From assembly GCF_036053395.1 (NCBI RefSeq), contig NZ_CP107942.1, positions 8,574,501 through 8,638,500 of the forward strand: a DNA stretch of 64,000 bases. The letters run 5' to 3'. Source of the DNA: Actinoplanes sp. NBC_00393. GTDB taxonomy: Bacteria; Actinomycetota; Actinomycetes; Mycobacteriales; Micromonosporaceae. A program made the translations under genes and the position numbers. Each line of letters begins with the position of its first letter. Positions within the stretch are counted from its first letter, which is position 1. The notes beneath the pieces are model-generated. The model was given only the letters and a program-made list of their open reading frames with translations. It did not search any database and was not told where the DNA came from. Below are positions 35,518 through 45,100 of the stretch, in pieces.

Positions 35518-35793
35518 ATGGGCATCGGCGCCAGCATTTTCCTGCTCGCTCTTGGAGCGATCCTGGCGTTCGCCGTGGAGGCGGACATCAGTGGTCTCGA
35601 CATCGGTGTGATCGGCTGGATCCTGATGGTCGCCGGCCTGGCCGGCCTGATCATCACGCTCTGGTTCTGGAACAGCCGCCGTCGCACGGTGGTCACGCGC
35701 GAGCGGCCGGTCGCCACTCCGGGCTACACCACCGAGTACCGCGAGGTCCGTCGCGACGACGGTCCGCCGCCGCCCCCGCCGGCGTACTCCTGA
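35518..35793 (+). CDS. DUF6458 family small membrane protein
   Basis: 91 residues from ATG at 35518 behind AAGGAGGGTCCG. Two membrane helices (about 4-22 and 30-50, the second G-W-I-L-M-V-A-G-L-A-G-L), then a basic R-R-R-T-V-V stretch and a Pro-rich tail. Starts M-G-I-G-A-S-I-F-L-L-A-L-G, typical of the family. Function unknown. A hairpin terminator follows. Confidence 0.85.
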   Translation: MGIGASIFLLALGAILAFAVEADISGLDIGVIGWILMVAGLAGLIITLWFWNSRRRTVVTRERPVATPGYTTEYREVRRDDGPPPPPPAYS

Positions 35794-35800
35794 TCGTGGT

Positions 35801-35826
35801 GATGGGCCGGGATCTCCCGGCCCATC
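35801..35826 (+). terminator. Terminator after the DUF6458 gene
   Basis: GATGGGCCGGGA pairs with TCCCGGCCCATC around a minimal loop, 8 bases past the stop codon and facing the convergent hemolysin III gene, so it may act in both directions. Confidence 0.75.
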
Positions 35827-35851
35827 CGATCAGGCGTACAAAGGTCATTGA

Positions 35852-36526
35852 TCAGGCGTACAGAGCGAAGTAGACCGCGATGTGGTGACAGATCGCGGCC
35901 ACCAGCGTGCAGGCGTGGAAGAACTCGTGATGGCCGAAGATCTCCGGCCACGGGTTCGGCCGGCGCAGCGCGTAGAAGACCGCCCCGATCGTGTAGGTCA
36001 CGCCGCCGACGATCAGCAGCACCAGGCAGGTGACGCCGCCGGCCAGCACGTCCGGCAGGATGGCGACGGCCGCCCAGCCGAGGGCCACATACAGCGGCGC
36101 ACCGGCCCAGCGGGGCAGGTGCGGCCAGATCAGCTTGAGCGCGACGCCCCCGAGGGCGCCGCCCCAGACCAGGCTGAGCATCAGCGTGGCCTTTCCGGGG
36201 TCGAGCAGGAGCACGCAGAACGGCGTGTAGGTCCCGGCGATGAAGATGAAGATCATCGAGTGATCCATCCGCCGCATGATCTGGTAGCCGCGTTCGCTCC
36301 AGACTCGCCGGTGATAGAGAGCGCTGGTCCCGAACAGTCCACAGACCGTGATGCTGTAGATCAGGCAACTGATGAACGGTGCGATGCCGGGCCGGCTCAG
36401 AGCGATCGAACACAGCACGATGCCGCACACCAGAGCGACGAAGAACGCGTACTGATGCAACCGGCCGCGCAGTCGCGGCTTACCGAGGTCGGCCGGCTTC
36501 ATCCGGAACGGGGCTGAGGTTGTCAC
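35852..36526 (-). CDS. Hemolysin III / PAQR family membrane protein
   Basis: 224 residues from GTG at 36526. Seven membrane helices. The PAQR zinc-site motifs are intact: S-A-L-Y-H in the second helix region (about 68-72), D-H-S-M-I-F (88-93), and H-H-E-F-F-H-A with a later C-H-H near the end. Bacterial members (TrhA/YqfA) affect membrane fluidity and energetics. Divergent from the oxoprolinase operon. Confidence 0.9.
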   Translation of the reverse strand: MTTSAPFRMKPADLGKPRLRGRLHQYAFFVALVCGIVLCSIALSRPGIAPFISCLIYSITVCGLFGTSALYHRRVWSERGYQIMRRMDHSMIFIFIAGTYTPFCVLLLDPGKATLMLSLVWGGALGGVALKLIWPHLPRWAGAPLYVALGWAAVAILPDVLAGGVTCLVLLIVGGVTYTIGAVFYALRRPNPWPEIFGHHEFFHACTLVAAICHHIAVYFALYA

Positions 36527-36604
36527 GCGATCCAGGTTACGGCACCGTAGGTTACCGGTAGGTAGTGATGCCGGATACGGTTGGCGGTCCCGGATGATTT
36601 CCTC

Positions 36605-37210
36605 ATGAAAATACGACGGGTGGGCGCGGCGGCGCTACTTATCGAATGCGCCGGCGGGGACGAGGTCGAGGCGTGGCGCGCTGAGCTGTGGCGACGCCGG
36701 GAGTCGGGCGAGCTGCACGTCGTCGAGATCGTGCCGGGTGCGCGTACCGTGCTGCTGGACGGCATTGCCCCTGGGACCGAGACCCTTCTTGCGGGTTGGG
36801 AGCCGGCGCCGGGCGAAGCCCGTGCCGAAGGCGAGCTGGTGGAGATCCCCACCGCGTTCGACGGCGCCGACCTGGAGTCCGTCGCCGAGCTCTGGCAGGT
36901 GGCGCCGGACCAGGCGGTGCAACGACTCGTCGACACCCCGCTGACCGTTGCTTTCTGCGGTTTCGCGCCCGGTTTCGCCTATCTGCGCGGCCTGCCGGAA
37001 GCCTGGGCGGTGCCCCGGCTGGCAACGCCCCGGCCCCGGGTGCCGGCCGGCGCGGTCGCGCTGGCCGGCGAATACGCCGGCATCTATCCCTCGGCCTCGC
37101 CGGGCGGGTGGCAGCTGGTCGGTCGCACGGACAAAAACCTCTTTGATGTACGCCGTGAGCACCCGGCCCTGCTCTCCCCGGGCACCCGGGTCCGGTTGGT
37201 GGCCTCATGA
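36605..37210 (+). CDS. pxpB: 5-oxoprolinase subunit PxpB
   Basis: 201 residues from ATG at 36605 with GGATGA 9 nt upstream; a GTG at 36581 is less likely. The family (also known as KipI) has the central V-A-F-C-G-F-A-P-G-F-A-Y-L motif and P-R-P-R-V-P-A-G-A-V-A-L-A-G, both visible. With PxpA and PxpC it forms the ATP-dependent enzyme that opens 5-oxoproline to glutamate. Stop overlaps the pxpC start (ATGA). Confidence 0.94.
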   Translation: MKIRRVGAAALLIECAGGDEVEAWRAELWRRRESGELHVVEIVPGARTVLLDGIAPGTETLLAGWEPAPGEARAEGELVEIPTAFDGADLESVAELWQVAPDQAVQRLVDTPLTVAFCGFAPGFAYLRGLPEAWAVPRLATPRPRVPAGAVALAGEYAGIYPSASPGGWQLVGRTDKNLFDVRREHPALLSPGTRVRLVAS

Positions 37211-38037
37211 TCACCGTGCTGCGGGCGGGACCGCTCACCACCGTGCAGGACCTGGGCCGGCCGGGCTACGCGCATCTCGGCGTGCCCCGATCCGGTGCGC
37301 TGGATCAGCCCGCGCTGATCCGCGCGAACCGACTTATCGGAAATGCGGCGGACGCGGCCGGGCTGGAAACCACTCTGATGGGTTGCCGATTGCGCTTCGA
37401 GGAGGCGGCCACGGTCGCGGTCACCGGAGCCTCGGCCACTCTCAAAGTGGACAAAGTGGAAGTGTCTGGGCCGGTGGTCGAGGTGCCGGCCGGGGCGGTT
37501 CTGGAGATCGGAAGGGCGACCCGGGGACTGCGGTCCTACCTGGCGGTGGCCGGCGGGATCGCGGTCGAGCCGGTGCTCGGGAGCCGGTCCACCGACACGC
37601 TCTCCGGGCTCGGTCCGGAGCGGCTGTCCGACGGGATGGTGCTGCCGATCGGAGCGGAGCCGGGTGGGGAACGCGCTGACCCGGGCGAGCCGGAACCGGA
37701 CGGCGGGGAGCTGGAGCTCGATGTGCGACTCGGGCCGCGGGACGACTGGTTCGAAGTGGCGGGACTGTTCGCTCAGCCGTACCGAATCAGCCCGATGAGC
37801 AACCGCGTCGGTGCCCGGCTGGCCGGCACCGCCCTGACCCGCACCAAGGCCGGCGAACTGCCCTCCGAGGGCGTGGTCCTCGGTGCGGTGCAGGTGCCGG
37901 CGAACGGGGAGCCGATCATCTTCCTGGCCGATCACCCCACCACCGGCGGGTACCCGGTGATCGGCGTGGTCGAGGACGTGACGCCGCTCGCGCAGGCCCG
38001 CCCAGGGACTACCGTGAGGTTCCGTGAGCTCGATTGA
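37207..38037 (+). CDS. pxpC: 5-oxoprolinase subunit PxpC
   Basis: 276 residues, somewhat shorter than typical KipA-like subunits (about 300). Early T-T-V-Q-D-L-G-R-P-G-Y, then N-R-L-I-G-N, and later Y-R-I-S-P-M-S-N-R-V-G-A-R-L-x-G and P-S-E-G-V-V, all typical of the biotin-dependent-carboxyltransferase-like fold. It works with PxpB in the oxoprolinase. Overlaps pxpA by 14 bases. Confidence 0.94.
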   Translation: MITVLRAGPLTTVQDLGRPGYAHLGVPRSGALDQPALIRANRLIGNAADAAGLETTLMGCRLRFEEAATVAVTGASATLKVDKVEVSGPVVEVPAGAVLEIGRATRGLRSYLAVAGGIAVEPVLGSRSTDTLSGLGPERLSDGMVLPIGAEPGGERADPGEPEPDGGELELDVRLGPRDDWFEVAGLFAQPYRISPMSNRVGARLAGTALTRTKAGELPSEGVVLGAVQVPANGEPIIFLADHPTTGGYPVIGVVEDVTPLAQARPGTTVRFRELD

Positions 38038-38794
38038 CCTGAACGCCGACCTGGGCGAAGGCTTCGGCGCCTGGCGCCTCGGCGACGACGATGCCCTACT
38101 CGACGTCGTGACCTCGGCAAACGTGGCATGCGGATTCCACGCCGGCGATCCGTCCACGATGCACCGGGTGTGCCGGCGGGCCGTCGCCAACGGCGTCGCG
38201 ATCGGGGCGCAGGTCGGCTACCAGGATCTGGCTGGATTCGGGCGGCGCCGGATCGACTACGACCTGGACGAGCTGCGCGACGACATTCTGTACCAGATCG
38301 GCGCGCTGGAGGCGTTCTGTCGCGTTGCGGGGGACAAGGTCCGGTATGTGAAGCCGCACGGTGCCCTCTACAACACCGCGGCGGTCGACGAGCGGCAAGC
38401 GTCCGCCGTCGTCGCCGCGATCCTCGCCTACGACGCCGGCCTGCCGGTGCTCTGCCAGCCCGGATCGGTGCTGGCTGTGAGCGCGGTCGAGGCCGGGTTG
38501 ACGGTGGTCGGGGAGGGCTTTGCGGACCGGGGTTATCTGCCGGACGGGCGGCTGGTTCCGCGTTCCCGTCCGGACGCGCTGGTCCACGAGCCGGACGCAG
38601 TGGTGAACCGGGTGGTGCGAATGGCCGTCGACGGCGAGGTCATCGCCGTCGACGGCACCGTGGTCGCCTGCCCGGTTCGGTCGATCTGCGTGCACGGCGA
38701 CACGCCCGGGGCGGTCGAGCTGGCCCGCGCGGTACGCGCCGGCCTCGCGGCACGGCTGGCGGTCCGGCCGTTCGCGGATGGTCAGCCGGTCTGA
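38024..38794 (+). CDS. pxpA: 5-oxoprolinase subunit PxpA (LamB/YcsF)
   Basis: 256 residues from GTG at 38024. The start S-I-D-L-N-A-D-L-G-E-G-F-G and A-N-V-A-C-G-F-H-A-G-D-P are diagnostic. Completes the pxpBCA set, so the strain can recycle 5-oxoproline. The last 13 bases overlap the convergent CU044_5270-type gene, so no terminator separates them. Confidence 0.95.
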   Translation: MSSIDLNADLGEGFGAWRLGDDDALLDVVTSANVACGFHAGDPSTMHRVCRRAVANGVAIGAQVGYQDLAGFGRRRIDYDLDELRDDILYQIGALEAFCRVAGDKVRYVKPHGALYNTAAVDERQASAVVAAILAYDAGLPVLCQPGSVLAVSAVEAGLTVVGEGFADRGYLPDGRLVPRSRPDALVHEPDAVVNRVVRMAVDGEVIAVDGTVVACPVRSICVHGDTPGAVELARAVRAGLAARLAVRPFADGQPV

Positions 38795-39681
38795 CCGATC
38801 CGGTCGACCACGGCGATCTTCTCGATCGACGTCTCGGTGGTGCCGAGCAGGCGATGGGTCCTCGGATCGAAGACCCAGAGCACCCGCTCGTCGTCGGTGC
38901 CCGGGCTGGCCCAGGCCACCCCGACGCCGTCGCGGCCGCGGCCGTCCCGGACGTCCTCGACGAGCCGGATGCCGTCGAACATCCCGATCGCCCGGTAGAG
39001 CGCGGCACGTTGCCCGGGCCGCATCCAGAACTCCCAGGAGAACGCCCCGATGTACTTGCCGATGCCGTCGAGATTCTCCTCGCCGGCCTCAGCACGGACG
39101 AATGCCTTGAGCCAGGCCGCCATCGCCTTCGGTTCAGCGGGCATGTCCGGCCGGTAGCGCCGTACTGGTTCGCAGCCGACCTCGGTCTTACCGTCGTCAG
39201 CCACGGTCCGCCCGTCCACACACCCCGGGTAGACCCGCCAGTCGCCCTTCTGGTCGCGGCCCTTGCTGTCGCGTTCGCCGTCGATCGACAACCAGCTTTC
39301 ACTGCGACGGCCGTCCGGGTCGGTGGTTCGGATGTAGAGGTACTGGTCGTCGCGCGGAATCGTGTCCGCGGCCTGCCCGGCGACGATCGCAGCCTGATCC
39401 AGGAAGGCGGCCACCGGTGCCAGCTTCGGCGTGGGCGCCGTGGTGGCCGGAGGTGCGCTCGGTTCCGGCGCGGGTGCCCCGGGCAACGCCAGCACGGCGA
39501 CGGCGGCGGCCGTCCCGGCGATCGCGGTCGTCCCGGCGAGCAGCCACCGGCCGGTCCGCCGCTTGCCCTCGCGGGGCGGTGCGATCTCGGCCAGCAGACG
39601 AGCGCGGGCCGGGGCGAGACGGTCGGCACCGGGCAGCGCGGTCTCCTCGCCCAGTTCCCGGGTCAACGTGATCTCATCCAT
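38782..39681 (-). CDS. CU044_5270-type membrane protein, sigma-factor partner
   Basis: 299 residues from ATG at 39681 with GAGGGGGTACGCC upstream. A short N-terminal cytoplasmic segment (about 1-45, with E-L-G-E-E-T), one membrane helix (about 46-68), a Pro/Ala linker and an outside domain with conserved Trp and Cys (two Cys, probably one disulfide). It overlaps the sigma factor gene by 8 bases, so they are translated together. Such proteins are found beside ECF sigma genes and may act like anti-sigma factors, but no zinc or RskA motif is seen. Confidence 0.8.
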   Translation of the reverse strand: MDEITLTRELGEETALPGADRLAPARARLLAEIAPPREGKRRTGRWLLAGTTAIAGTAAAVAVLALPGAPAPEPSAPPATTAPTPKLAPVAAFLDQAAIVAGQAADTIPRDDQYLYIRTTDPDGRRSESWLSIDGERDSKGRDQKGDWRVYPGCVDGRTVADDGKTEVGCEPVRRYRPDMPAEPKAMAAWLKAFVRAEAGEENLDGIGKYIGAFSWEFWMRPGQRAALYRAIGMFDGIRLVEDVRDGRGRDGVGVAWASPGTDDERVLWVFDPRTHRLLGTTETSIEKIAVVDRIGQTG

Positions 39682-40225
39682 GGCGTACCCCCTCATCGGT
39701 GCTGGTCAGTGGGTTGCGGCCGCCGAGCGCGGCACGCAGGGTGGTCCGGGCCCGGTGCAGGCGGGAACGCACTGTCCCGATCGGGATGTCGAGGGCGGCG
39801 GCGACCTGCTCGTAGGTCAGTTCCTCCTGGACGATCAGCAGGAACACGTCGCGATCGCCGTCGGTGAGGTCGGCGAGTGCCGAGGTGAGGGTGTCCCGCA
39901 GCGCGGTTGCGGTGACGTGCGCCGCCACCTGATCGGCGTGGCAGGTCGTGTCCGGTTCGGGTGGGACAGCCTGGTGCAGCCGCAGCCGGCGTACCTCGTC
40001 CCGGCGATGCTGGGCGACCAGATGTGTGGCGATGCCGTACAGCCAGGGCCGGGCGTCGCGTTGCTCCGGCCGGAACGTGGCACGCCGGCGGAACGCGGTC
40101 AGGAACGTCTCGGCGACCAGGTCATCGGCCTGCTGATCGCCGAGACGGCGGGCCAGATAGCGATGAATGTAGGGAGCATGTCGGTCGAACAACGCCGCGA
40201 AGTCGTCCAGCTCACTGCTCGGCAT
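39674..40225 (-). CDS. ECF-type RNA polymerase sigma factor
   Basis: 183 residues from ATG at 40225. Region 2 (about 10-75) with Y-L-A-R-R-L-G-D-x-x-x-A-D-D-L-V-A-E-T-F and R-P-W-L-Y-G-I-A; region 4 (about 115-165) with L-T-Y-E-Q-V-A-A-A-L-D-I-P-I-G-T-V-R-S-R. The pair with the downstream membrane gene suggests envelope stress sensing. No promoter of its own regulon can be recognised upstream with confidence. Confidence 0.93.
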   Translation of the reverse strand: MPSSELDDFAALFDRHAPYIHRYLARRLGDQQADDLVAETFLTAFRRRATFRPEQRDARPWLYGIATHLVAQHRRDEVRRLRLHQAVPPEPDTTCHADQVAAHVTATALRDTLTSALADLTDGDRDVFLLIVQEELTYEQVAAALDIPIGTVRSRLHRARTTLRAALGGRNPLTSTDEGVRHG

Positions 40226-40286
40226 GTATTTCCTTCCCCCGCAGGCGACGGTGACAACTGTTATCCGTCACTCGCGGGGGGAAGGT

Positions 40287-42074
40287 TCACGCGTCCATAC
40301 CTCGCAGGATCAGCGGCAACCGGCTCGGGCCGGCCGGGTCGATCACGATCGGCACACCCCAGTCCTGCCGGGTCAGGTGGCAGGCCCCGAACTCGGCGTC
40401 CACATCGCAGGTCGCGGCCTGCGCCACAACCTGAAGAACACCTTTCGGTACGTCGGGGTTGAGCCGGATCTTTCGCGACAAGTCGGTGGTGGTGCCTTCG
40501 CCTTCCAGCAGCAGCTCGGCCGGCGACGCCGACACGACCAGCCGCAACGGCGACCCGAACTGGCTGTCCAGCTTCTGCCCCGGCGCCGGCGTGAAGATGA
40601 CGTCCAGGGTCACCTCGCCCGGTGCCAGATGCGACGGCGGGCGCTCGGTCTTGTGCCGCTCCCCGGACACGGTCTTCACGACGCCGGGAGCCAGCCGGGT
40701 CAGCCGGTGCGCGGCCGACTCCACCACGATGACCTCGCCGTTCGCGGTGACCAGGACGTCGCTCGGCTCGGCCAGACCGGAGTCCACCGTGGAGACGCTG
40801 TTCGCCGCCGGGTCGAAGCGACGGACCGCCCCGTTGTACGTGTCCGCGACCAGCACCGAACCGTCCGGCAGCGCGGCGACGCCGAGCGGGTGCTGGAACA
40901 GGGCCTCGGCGGCCGGGCCGTCCACGTGCCCGAAATCGAACAGGCCCTGACCGACCGCGGTGTGCAGGACGCCGTCCTCGACGTAGCGCAGGGCGGAAGT
41001 CTCACTGTCCGCGATCCAGAGCCGGTCGCCACCGACGCTCAGGCCGCTCGGCTGGGCCATCCAGACGTCCGGCAGCGGGCCGTCGCGCAGGGCCTCGACC
41101 GTGGTGCCGGCGTAGACGCCGACAGTGCGCTTGATCGGGTCGAACCACCACAGCTGGTGGATGCCGGCCATGGCGATGATGACCTTGTCGTCGTACCAGG
41201 CCAGATCCCACGGGGAGGAGAGGTCGGCGGCGAGCGCGTCGTGCGGGTGGCCGTCCACCGTGGAACGCCACGGCTTGCCGGAGCCGGCCACCAGGGTGAT
41301 CTCGCCGGTCCCGGTGTTGATCGCCCGGAGCTGGTGGTTCACCGTGTCGGCGACGACCACGTCGTAGCCGACCAGCTCGGCGGTCTTCGCGGGCAACAGG
41401 GTCAGGCCCTGAGGCTCGCTGAACGGCTCACCTCGGACATCCTCTCCGAAACGGCGGATCAGAGTCTCGCCGTCGGCGGCCAGCTCGACGATCTGGTGGC
41501 GGGCCGAGTCGGAGACCAGCAGGTTGCCGTTCGGCAGCTCGATCGCCTTGCCGGGGAAACGGAGCAGGCCGTCCGGGGCGGGCGGTGGGACGTACGGGCC
41601 GTCGCCGCGGTGCAGGGTGCCGTCCGCCTCGTGCTTGACGATCAGCTCGTCGATCAGGCGGGACAAGCCCTCGGCGTGACCCTCGCCGGCCATCGACGCG
41701 ACCAGGTAGCCGGTCGGGTCGACGACGGCCAGGGTGGGCCAGGCCTTCGCGGCGTACTGCTGCCAGAGATGCATGTCGCCGTCGTCGACGACCGGGTGGT
41801 GTACGCCGTACCGCTCCACGGCCGCGGCCAGCGCAACCGGGTCGCGCTCGTGCTCGAACTTCGGCGAATGCACGCCGATCACCACGAGCGCGTCGCCGTA
41901 CTTCTCCTCCAGCGGACGCAGCTCGTCCAGGACGTGCAGGCAGTTGATGCAGCAGAACGTCCAGAAGTCCAGGATGAGGATCTTGCCCCGGAGGTCGGCC
42001 AGGGTGAGGGCCTTACCGCCGGTGTTCAGCCAGCCGCGACCCTTGAGTTCGGGCGCACGCACGCGAGAGTTCAT
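40287..42074 (-). CDS. Thioredoxin-like NHL-repeat protein
   Basis: 595 residues from ATG at 42074; a TTG at 42092 would add six. Residues 1-140 are a thioredoxin fold with W-T-F-C-C-I-N-C (redox C-x-x-C) and D-L-R-G-K. From about 165 to 460 are NHL beta-propeller repeats (L-L-V-S-D-S-A-R-H, V-V-A-D-T-V-N-H and I-A-D-S-E-T-S type blades). The last 120 residues form a beta domain. Similar to NHLRC2-type proteins of animals and bacteria. No signal peptide, so probably cytoplasmic. Role unknown. Confidence 0.9.
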   Translation of the reverse strand: MNSRVRAPELKGRGWLNTGGKALTLADLRGKILILDFWTFCCINCLHVLDELRPLEEKYGDALVVIGVHSPKFEHERDPVALAAAVERYGVHHPVVDDGDMHLWQQYAAKAWPTLAVVDPTGYLVASMAGEGHAEGLSRLIDELIVKHEADGTLHRGDGPYVPPPAPDGLLRFPGKAIELPNGNLLVSDSARHQIVELAADGETLIRRFGEDVRGEPFSEPQGLTLLPAKTAELVGYDVVVADTVNHQLRAINTGTGEITLVAGSGKPWRSTVDGHPHDALAADLSSPWDLAWYDDKVIIAMAGIHQLWWFDPIKRTVGVYAGTTVEALRDGPLPDVWMAQPSGLSVGGDRLWIADSETSALRYVEDGVLHTAVGQGLFDFGHVDGPAAEALFQHPLGVAALPDGSVLVADTYNGAVRRFDPAANSVSTVDSGLAEPSDVLVTANGEVIVVESAAHRLTRLAPGVVKTVSGERHKTERPPSHLAPGEVTLDVIFTPAPGQKLDSQFGSPLRLVVSASPAELLLEGEGTTTDLSRKIRLNPDVPKGVLQVVAQAATCDVDAEFGACHLTRQDWGVPIVIDPAGPSRLPLILRGMDA

Positions 42075-42095
42075 GATCCCATTGTCTTCCAAGGG

Positions 42096-42122
42096 CCCGG
42101 TCCCGCTCGGTGCGGGACCGGG
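42096..42122 (-). terminator. Hairpin between the LppU-like and NHL genes
   Basis: CCCGGTCCCGC pairs perfectly with GCGGGACCGGG around TCGGT. It lies 50 bases past the stop of the giant disordered gene on the minus strand and just before the NHL gene start, so it probably ends the former transcript. Confidence 0.75.
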
Positions 42123-42191
42123 TTCACCGTCAGGCGTTCACCGTCAGGCGTTCGCCGTCAGGCGTTCGCTGTCAGGCGTTCGGCTTCAGGC
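42122..42191. repeat. 14-bp tandem repeat spanning a stop codon
   Basis: Five units of GTTCACCGTCAGGC with drift start at 42122, 42136, 42150, 42164 and 42178. The TGA of the LppU-like gene lies at 42172-42174 inside the fourth unit, so the array covers the gene end and the trailer. Confidence 0.9.
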
Positions 42192-45100
42192 ACAGAACCT
42201 CGGTCCCGTCACCCTTCGGCACGACGATGTACGGCTGGGTCAGGTCGGCGCACTGCTCCTTGGCCGGAACGATCGACACCACCTGGAACGTGCCCGCCTC
42301 GGAACACTCGGCCACCACCGGGGTGTCGCCGTCGCGCTTGACACACTGGCCCTGCGCGACCTTGAACTCGTCGTCCCCGGAGATCAGGTAGACCAGGCCG
42401 AACACCAGGCCGAGCAGCAACGTGGCACCGAGCACGACGGCAAGCGTGACCGGCACGGTACGCACGTTCACCTTCGCCGGCGGCGGCGGTTCGCTGGTCT
42501 TGAACTGGTCGAACTTGCCCTGATCATCCGGGCCGGGCCAGCTGGTCGTGTCCTCCGGCCCGGGCGGGGTGACGGTGGCACGGGCCGCCGGGCTGTTCGG
42601 GTACGTGCCACCGGCCGGCGGGCTGCTCGGATAGGTGGCGCTGGTCGACCGTGGGTCCGGCTCACCGGGCATCGGCGGCAGTGCGGGCGCCGGCACATAC
42701 GGCGACCCACCGCGCCCCGCGACGTCCGTGGTGTGCTCGTTGTACTGATCCGGCACGGCGCCGGCACCGGGGCCAGACCCGAGGCCACCCGGGGCGAAGT
42801 CCGCGTAGGGCGGCATGCCGGGCTGCCCCGGCTGCGCTGGCGACCCGAACGGCTGTCCCGGCTGCGCGGGCGAGCCGAAAGGCTGTCCCGGCTGCGCGGG
42901 CGATCCGAACGGCTGCCCAGGCTGCGCGGGCGATCCGAACGGCTGCCCAGGCTGCGCCGGTGAGCCGGGCGGACCATACGGCGTCGCACCGGCGCCGGGG
43001 AACTGCGGCGAACCCGGCATCGAGTACGGCCCACTGCTGCCCGGTCCACTGCCGCCTGGCCCGCTGCTGCCCGGTGCGTTGCTGCCCGGCCCGTTGCTGC
43101 CCGGTCCACCCGGGGCTTCCGGCGGGGTCACTCGTGCACTGGCCGTTGCGCGGGCAGTAGCCCGGGCCGGCGACTGCGGCGCGACACCGGGAGCGTCTCC
43201 GGGAATCGGCGCGGAGCCGAAACTCGCAGTGCCGTTCGGCCCGTCCCCCTGCTGGCCGGACCCGTCACCGTGCTGCCCCGGGAATCCCGGCCCATTCCCG
43301 AACTGGCCGGGAAGGTTGGGCCGGTCGCCCTGCTGGCCGGGGAAGTTCGGCCGGTCGCCGTGCTGACCTGGGAAGCCGGATCCGTCGCCCTGCTGACTCG
43401 GGAATCCCGGCCCGTCACCCTGCTGCCCAGGGAAGTTGGGCCGGTCGCCGTGCTGAGCCGGGAATCCCGGCCCGTCTCCCTGCTGGCCAGGGAAGTTGGG
43501 CCGGTCGCCGTGCTGAGCCGGGAACGCGGGCCCGTCGCCCTGCTGGCCAGGGAAGTTCGGCCGGTCGCCCTGGGAACCCGGGAAGGGGCTGCCGAAACCG
43601 CCGCTCGGCTCCTCGCCGGGCCGGGGCCCGAAGGGATTGCCCGACCCGTCACCAGATCGAGTGCCGAACGGGCTGTTAGCTTCTTCGCCCGGCCGCGGGC
43701 CGAAGGGGCTGTTCGCGTCTTCGCCGGGCCGCGGGCCGAACGAGCCGGCTTCATCGCCGGGTCGCGGGCCGAAGGGGCTGTTCGCTTCTCCGCCGGGACG
43801 CGGGCCGAAGGGGTTGTTCGTCTCCGACCGCGAGGCGTAAGGGCTGCCCTCATCCTCGCGCTGCGGAGCAGGGAAGCCGTAGGTGCCGGCACGCTGGTCG
43901 CTGCCGCGCTGTGCGGACTCACCCTGCGGATACGCCGAGCCGGGCCGCTGGTCGTCCTCCCGCCGGGCAGGCGGGAACGGGATGCCGGTCAGGCCACCGT
44001 GCCCGGGCCGGTCGTCGTTCGACCGGCCGGCCGCGAAACCGGCCTGCTCGTCATCCTGCGGCGCGGCGGGGAATCCGCCGGAGGCATCGCGTTGCGCCCC
44101 CGGGTACCCGTCCGACCCATCCCGCTGCGACCCCGGAATGCTGCCAGCGTCACGCTGGGAACCGGGGAAATTGCTGCCGGGGTCCTGCTGGGAGCCCGGG
44201 AAGCTGGCGTCCCGTTGGGTTCCCGGGAAGCCGGCCGCAGCATCACGTTCCGGTGCAGCGAACCCGCCAGACGCATCACGTTGTGCAGAGGCAGCGAACC
44301 CGCCAGACGCATCGCGTTGTGCGGACGCAGCGAATCCGCCGGAAGCGTCGCGCTGCGCGGAGGCGGGGAATCCGCCTGAAGGGTCGCGCTGCGCGGAGGC
44401 GGGGAATCCGCCTGAAGGGTCGCGCTGCGGGGTGGTGGAGAAGCCGCCGGAGGGCTGCTCGTCTCCGGAGCGGGCGAGAGTCTCCTCGGCGCCGTCGGTT
44501 CCGTCGGTGGGGCTCGGCCGTCCGTAGACCCGGGCCTGCGGGGTGGGCGCGGCCGGCGGTGGCAATTCTGCTCCGTCACCCGGAGGAGTGACGCGGACGC
44601 CCGGGACCGAAGCGCTGGCGGTCACCGGGCGCGCGGAGCCGACGGCCGGACGCTCTGCCGGGTCGCGCGGTTGCGGGACGCCGCCGCCGGAGGTGGGCTC
44701 CGGGAGGCTGCCACCGGTACCTAGTGCGGCGCCGGGCACACGCTGCGGGAAGCCGGAACCGCCGGCTGGTGACTCGCCGCCCTGCGCAGCGGCCGGTGCG
44801 TCCGGCTCGGACTGCTGGCCGAACCGCTCGGACTGCCCGAACGAGCCCGCCGCTCCGGGACGGTCGAAGGCCGGCTGCCCGAAGCGATCTGAAGAACCAG
44901 CCCGATCGACCGACTGGCCGAAGGAAGCGGACGAATCGGGACGATCGGCCTGGCCGAAGACGGCCTGGCCAGACGCCGGCTGCCCGGAAGCGGGCTGGCC
45001 GAAAGCAGCCTGCTCGGAGGCGGGTTGGCCAAACGCGGGCTGACCGGAAGCAGGCTGGCCAAAACCGGGCTGCTCGGAGGCGGGCCGGCCAAAGGCAGGC

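Noticed and set aside
36581..36604. An upstream GTG start for pxpB
   Set aside because: The ATG at 36605 has the better ribosome site and fits the family N-terminus.
40224..42341. A 705-codon open frame on the plus strand
   Set aside because: Antisense to the thioredoxin-NHL gene; no domain and Arg/Gln/Val-heavy composition.
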